Assembly (NCBI GenBank): GCA_947165405.1
Contig: CAMVAG010000083.1
Span: 1 to 8,896 of the forward strand
Direction: 5' to 3'
Source of the DNA: an uncultured Selenomonadales bacterium
GTDB taxonomy: Bacteria > Bacillota > Negativicutes > Selenomonadales > Selenomonadaceae
DNA length: 8,896 nucleotides
The position numbers and the translations under genes were made by a program. The first letter of the stretch is position 1. Each line of letters opens with the position of its first letter. This document shows, in pieces, positions 6,465 through 8,896 of the stretch. A model generated the notes under the pieces. It saw only the letters and a list, made by a program, of their open reading frames with translations. It had not been told where the DNA came from and ran no database searches.

Positions 6465-7535
6465 TTACTCAACGACTTCTTTAAGTCGCGGGCGTGAAAT
6501 TTGAACATCTTTATTTTTATAAACCCAGCCGGGCGAAAGGACTTTAACCTTTTTGACTTCGGCGGCGGCGAGGAAGGGCGAGCCTTCGTAATCGCAACTT
6601 TCAACCTCGTCGAGGCGCATGTCTTTCACCGCGCCGGGTTTCAAAATCGGATTTATTTCGCTGTCACGAATAAATTGGGCAAGACGTTCAATCAAAATGA
6701 ACAAGCCTCCGATTTCGGGCGGAAGCTGAATATTTTTTTTGCGCAGTTGACGGACGCCGTTTCTTGCGTTCAAAACCTCGTCGAGAATGCAACCGTATTT
6801 CTCCGAATTAAGTCGCGAAAAAAATTCAATCAAATCATCTTGATGGCTTTGCTTGATTCGGGCGTCGAATTCGTCTTGCAAATCTTTCAGCAGCATGTCG
6901 GAACGATTGAGCATGTTTTCCAAGAGCTCAATCTTTTCCTGTTGAGCATCTTTCTTTTCGCCCTTCGAATTGCTTTTGGACTTTGCACAAATATTTCTCA
7001 AGAAGTCGCTTGCGTCGCCGAGAAAATGTTTCATGTAGACGTTGCCGAATTTTTCGATTGTTTCGGCGTCGTTGCCGCTGTCAAGTTCGGGGTGCTTGAC
7101 GTAAAGCATGAGGCAGGCGATGCGTTCTTGAATTTTGTAGCGTTCCTCGTCACGCGTGTAAATGATTTTGTTGCGCACGACGATAAAGTCATCAAAATCT
7201 TTTTGCTTGCGAGTTTCGAGAGCCTTCGCAAAAGCCGCGACCAATTCTTCCGCCCAATCAATCAATTCACCGCGCTTTATTTGATAGCTCAAACGATTTG
7301 CTTTCAGGAGGCGAATAACATCTTCGTTGCCGAGATTCATTTGGTATTTGGTGTTCATTTCTTCGGCGCATTGGCGAAGCGTGAGAGATTTATCCGCGCA
7401 AAAAAGTTTGATAATGCGGTTGTCAAGAATGTATTCGTCATAAGAGGCGGAAGAAAGATTTTTGCTCTTGCGTTCAATCGCCCTGTGCAAATTTTCGATA
7501 ATCCTTTTAACAGTCGGGTCGGAAACGTTAATCAT
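6465..7535 (-). CDS. GrpE-like nucleotide exchange factor with a long N-terminal extension
   Basis: A 356-residue protein in front of the Hsp70-like gene. Residues about 195-230 look like a coiled coil, and residues 235-356 fit a divergent GrpE pattern. LIEFFSRLN at 235-243 resembles the long helix end, followed by helices to about 291. The final GWVYKNKDVQISRPRLKEV (336-354) resembles the GrpE beta-domain ending GYxxxxRxxRPAxVxV. GrpE proteins release ADP from Hsp70, so the neighbouring ATPase is the expected partner. GrpE is normally about 200 residues. Here the first 190 or so residues are extra: LTLRQCAEEM at 51-60, followed at 72-83 by DVIRLLKANRLS, has a helix-turn-helix flavour, and 113-180 is helical and unrecognised. 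AAGGAGGAA gives a very strong ribosome site, with AGGAGG at 7543-7548, 7 bases before the ATG. The GrpE assignment rests on the C-terminal pattern plus context and is moderate. The gene itself is secure. Confidence 0.72.
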   Translation of the reverse strand: MINVSDPTVKRIIENLHRAIERKSKNLSSASYDEYILDNRIIKLFCADKSLTLRQCAEEMNTKYQMNLGNEDVIRLLKANRLSYQIKRGELIDWAEELVAAFAKALETRKQKDFDDFIVVRNKIIYTRDEERYKIQERIACLMLYVKHPELDSGNDAETIEKFGNVYMKHFLGDASDFLRNICAKSKSNSKGEKKDAQQEKIELLENMLNRSDMLLKDLQDEFDARIKQSHQDDLIEFFSRLNSEKYGCILDEVLNARNGVRQLRKKNIQLPPEIGGLFILIERLAQFIRDSEINPILKPGAVKDMRLDEVESCDYEGSPFLAAAEVKKVKVLSPGWVYKNKDVQISRPRLKEVVE

Positions 7536-7542
7536 AATAATT

Positions 7543-7548
7543 CCTCCT
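7543..7548 (-). promoter_or_regulatory. Strong Shine-Dalgarno AGGAGG of the GrpE-like gene
   Basis: AGGAGG on the minus strand lies 7 bases before the ATG at 7535, at the head of the chaperone operon. It fixes that start. No CIRCE-type heat-shock operator (TTAGCACTC and its inverted repeat) is visible in the spacer upstream. Confidence 0.8.
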
Positions 7549-7573
7549 TGTCAAAGTTCAAAAGGGGTTTCTT

Positions 7574-7608
7574 CTACTTTTCTTTTGCTGCGCCCAAAAG
7601 AAAAGTAG
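7574..7608. repeat. Perfect 14-bp inverted repeat (hairpin) with flanking direct repeat
   Basis: CTACTTTTCTTTTG at 7574-7587 is the exact reverse complement of CAAAAGAAAAGTAG at 7595-7608, leaving a 7-base loop. The unit CAAAAGAAAAG is repeated directly at 7595-7605 and 7609-7619. It lies in the spacer ahead of the chaperone operon. It looks like an intergenic repeat rather than a standard terminator, because no T-tract follows the stem on the minus strand. Confidence 0.8.
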
Positions 7609-7627
7609 CAAAAGAAAAGGGCGTAGA

Positions 7628-7659
7628 CCGGCGGATGAACATCCTGTTCATATCGCCGG
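7628..7659. repeat. Second hairpin in the spacer, interrupted 13-bp stem
   Basis: CCGGCG (7628-7633) pairs with CGCCGG (7654-7659), and ATGAACA (7635-7641) pairs with TGTTCAT (7645-7651). This leaves a 3-base loop and a small internal bulge (G against AT). The stem is GC-rich at its base and could fold in RNA of either strand. Confidence 0.7.
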
Positions 7660-7681
7660 CGGCCGTCATCCGTGACGGCCG
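7660..7681. repeat. Third hairpin in the spacer, 9-bp GC-rich stem
   Basis: CGGCCGTCA (7660-7668) pairs perfectly with TGACGGCCG (7673-7681) around the 4-base loop TCCG. On the minus strand this is the first structured element after the metallo-beta-lactamase-fold gene stop, about 25 bases downstream. It could mark the 3' end of that transcript, but no T-tract follows it, so intrinsic termination is not shown. Confidence 0.7.
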
Positions 7682-7705
7682 GGTTGAGACTCTTTAAAAA
7701 ATTTT

Positions 7706-8812
7706 TCAAAGCTCAAAGGGTTCACAGGTTTTCGGGAAAATGAAACTCGTCCTTGAGTCGGGGTCATTGATTAAAACTTGTTCGAGGGTCGTGCCCGTGT
7801 GAAAAAATTTGTCGGGCGGGCTGTGAACGACGACGCAAGTTTTCGGATTGAGCCGGCGAACAAATTCAACGGTCGCGGCGAAGTCGTCATGCAAAGAAAA
7901 ATCGCCGTTTAAAATTTCCATGCCCGAACGCGGCGGCGGAGGCTTCGTCGATAAAAATACGCAAGGTACTCGCGGGAAGGCACTCAACGGATGATTTTGT
8001 TCGCGCATTATCGGGATATGAAGATTTTCAAAACGGTGGACGATTTTCATGACGCGTTCGTCGATAAAAATTTCGGCTTGCGGCAAAAATTTATTTATCA
8101 GCGTGATGAGTTCTACGCCCTTGCTTATCTGCGTGACTTGACAATAAACCGATTTGCCTCGACGCAACGCGTAATAAATCTTGCGAAGAATTTTTTTCAA
8201 GGCGGAGTCGCTGTCGCCGAAGCGTCGATAATTCGGGTGCCTCGCGTGAAGTCCGCAAAGAATTAAAATATCAATCTTCACTTCGGGCAGAAGAGCCGCG
8301 CCGACAAGTTGCGTCGGGAAAGTCGAATAGTCGCCCGTGTACAAAATATTTTTCCCGCGAAAATTTATCAGCGTCATCATTGCGCCGGGGATGTGCCCCG
8401 CTTGATGGAAACTGATTCGCAGATTCGGCAGAGGAATTTTTTGCAGGAAGGCGACGGACGAAATATTTTTTTCTATCTTGTCGAAACGCTCCTCCAATTG
8501 CACCGATAAAATTTCTCGTGTCAAATCGGTCATGTAAACGGCGGCGCGTTCGTTGAGTTCCAAAAAATCCGGCAAGGCGGCGGCGTGGTCGAGGTGCGCG
8601 TGCGACAAAAATATTTGCGACACTTGATGAAAATCTTGGAGGTAAGGCGTCTGCAAGAGTGCGTTGAAATTCGGCGCGAAACGTATTCCGTGTGTCGAGC
8701 CGCAACCGCAATCAAGCAACAAATTATTTTCGCCGAGCTTGAGGAAGTAACAACTTGCTCCGACTTCCTGCGCTCCGCCAAGCGGCATGAAAATTATTTT
8801 TCCGCTCCTCAA
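7706..8812 (-). CDS. CPSF-like (beta-CASP) metallo-beta-lactamase-fold hydrolase, divergent
   Basis: A metallo-beta-lactamase-fold protein of the RNA/DNA-processing CPSF/beta-CASP type, 368 residues from the chosen TTG. The metal site is complete: Asp34 (LLLDCG), SHAHLDH at 70-76, His140 (AGHIPGA) and Asp161 (YTGDYS). The late region keeps His308 (FSLHDD, for the usual SGHAD) and His330 (VVVH, for VHG), which fit beta-CASP motifs B and C. The motif usually read ESTYG is replaced by LCGLHA at 185-190, and the usual GRxQE segment reads SKGVE at 230-234, so the beta-CASP half has diverged. It could be a nuclease with altered specificity or a hydrolase of another phosphoester. The start is TTG at 8812 because GGAGGTGAT lies 8 bases upstream. 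ATG at 8830 has no ribosome site; TTG at 8881 is also in frame. No nearby partner gene explains it. Confidence 0.88.
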   Translation of the reverse strand: MRSGKIIFMPLGGAQEVGASCYFLKLGENNLLLDCGCGSTHGIRFAPNFNALLQTPYLQDFHQVSQIFLSHAHLDHAAALPDFLELNERAAVYMTDLTREILSVQLEERFDKIEKNISSVAFLQKIPLPNLRISFHQAGHIPGAMMTLINFRGKNILYTGDYSTFPTQLVGAALLPEVKIDILILCGLHARHPNYRRFGDSDSALKKILRKIYYALRRGKSVYCQVTQISKGVELITLINKFLPQAEIFIDERVMKIVHRFENLHIPIMREQNHPLSAFPRVPCVFLSTKPPPPRSGMEILNGDFSLHDDFAATVEFVRRLNPKTCVVVHSPPDKFFHTGTTLEQVLINDPDSRTSFIFPKTCEPFEL

Positions 8813-8816
8813 CTTT

Positions 8817-8825
8817 ATCACCTCC
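8817..8825 (-). promoter_or_regulatory. Nine-base Shine-Dalgarno that decides a TTG start
   Basis: GGAGGTGAT matches nine consecutive bases complementary to the usual 16S rRNA 3' end. TTG at 8812-8810 follows at 8 bases spacing. The in-frame ATG at 8830 lies just upstream of this site and is preceded only by AT-rich sequence. The ribosome site therefore argues for the TTG. Confidence 0.65.
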
Positions 8826-8830
8826 GCCAT

Positions 8831-8853
8831 AATGATAACAAAAAAAATGATAA
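8831..8853. repeat. Direct repeat AATGATAA, two copies 15 bases apart
   Basis: AATGATAA occurs at 8831-8838 and again at 8846-8853, separated by a 7-base A-rich gap, directly ahead of the metallo-beta-lactamase-fold gene. Next to it is the small palindrome GTGATTCAC at 8861-8869. This may be the promoter or operator region, but no convincing -35/-10 pair was identified. Confidence 0.35.
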
Positions 8854-8881
8854 GTGGAAAGTGATTCACACGCAGAAACAA

Positions 8882-8896
8882 TTAGGAATTAGGAAT
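8882..8896 (+). repeat. Heptamer short tandem repeat, AGGAATT type (right edge)
   Basis: The final 15 bases are two tandem units of the AGGAATT family and may continue beyond the window. In orientation they match the left-edge copy, so they would precede any plus-strand gene just outside the right edge. Confidence 0.65.

Noticed and set aside
7536..7545. A -35 promoter box TTGACA near the GrpE-like start
   Set aside because: TTGACA on the minus strand immediately precedes the ribosome site, leaving no room for a -10 box and leader before the start codon.
7660..7681. Classical intrinsic terminator for the metallo-beta-lactamase-fold gene
   Set aside because: The stem is good, but no run of T follows it on the minus strand.
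6501..7697. 398-codon plus-strand open frame opposite the GrpE-like gene
   Set aside because: It is the antisense of a gene with a strong ribosome site and readable GrpE-like features. Its product shows no recognisable motif and it runs through the hairpin spacer. Codon preferences here leave few stops on the opposite strand.
7536..7705. Heat-shock CIRCE operator upstream of the chaperone pair
   Set aside because: No TTAGCACTC or GAGTGCTAA pair is present; the inverted repeats there have unrelated sequences.

Overview
The window holds seven protein-coding genes, with no rRNA, tRNA, CRISPR array or transposase. Base composition is mid-range. Codon choice is bimodal: AAA, GAA, ATT and TTT dominate for Lys, Glu, Ile and Phe, while Ala, Gly and Arg often use GCG, GGC and CGC. 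Strong AGGAGG-type ribosome sites and TTG starts are present. This suggests a Bacillota-type anaerobe, possibly Negativicutes (Selenomonadales). That assignment is inference; nothing in the window fixes the taxon.

Left block, plus strand (about 19-2749): three genes joined by two 4-base ATGA overlaps. They encode a MaoC-like hotdog protein, a thiolase and a short AMP-forming acyl-CoA/acyl-acid ligase. Together they can be read as an acyl activation, carbon-carbon bond and hydration/dehydration module. As I recall, the combination resembles the staphylococcal vraA-vraB-vraC cluster. The thiolase lacks its second catalytic cysteine and the ligase lacks most of its usual N-terminal subdomain, so the module may not do ordinary beta-oxidation.

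Right block, minus strand (8812 down to 2729): a CPSF-like (beta-CASP) metallo-beta-lactamase-fold protein with some eroded motifs, then a 170-base hairpin-rich spacer, then a two-gene chaperone operon, then a heptamer-repeat spacer and a TauE/SafE (YfcA-like) membrane transporter gene. The transporter gene meets the ligase gene tail to tail with a 21-base overlap. The chaperone operon pairs a GrpE-like protein carrying a long unfamiliar N-terminal region with a 962-residue Hsp70-like ATPase whose lid is replaced by a long, probably helical C-terminal region. No J-protein is seen.

Repeats: degenerate 7-base tandem repeats of the AGGAATT type lie at both window edges and between the Hsp70 and transporter genes, where they join a second heptamer type (ATGCGNA). 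At two places they abut a start codon and provide its only Shine-Dalgarno-like sequence. The most promising novelty is the Hsp70/GrpE-like pair; next are the thiolase cysteine loss and the heptamer repeats acting as start-site donors.
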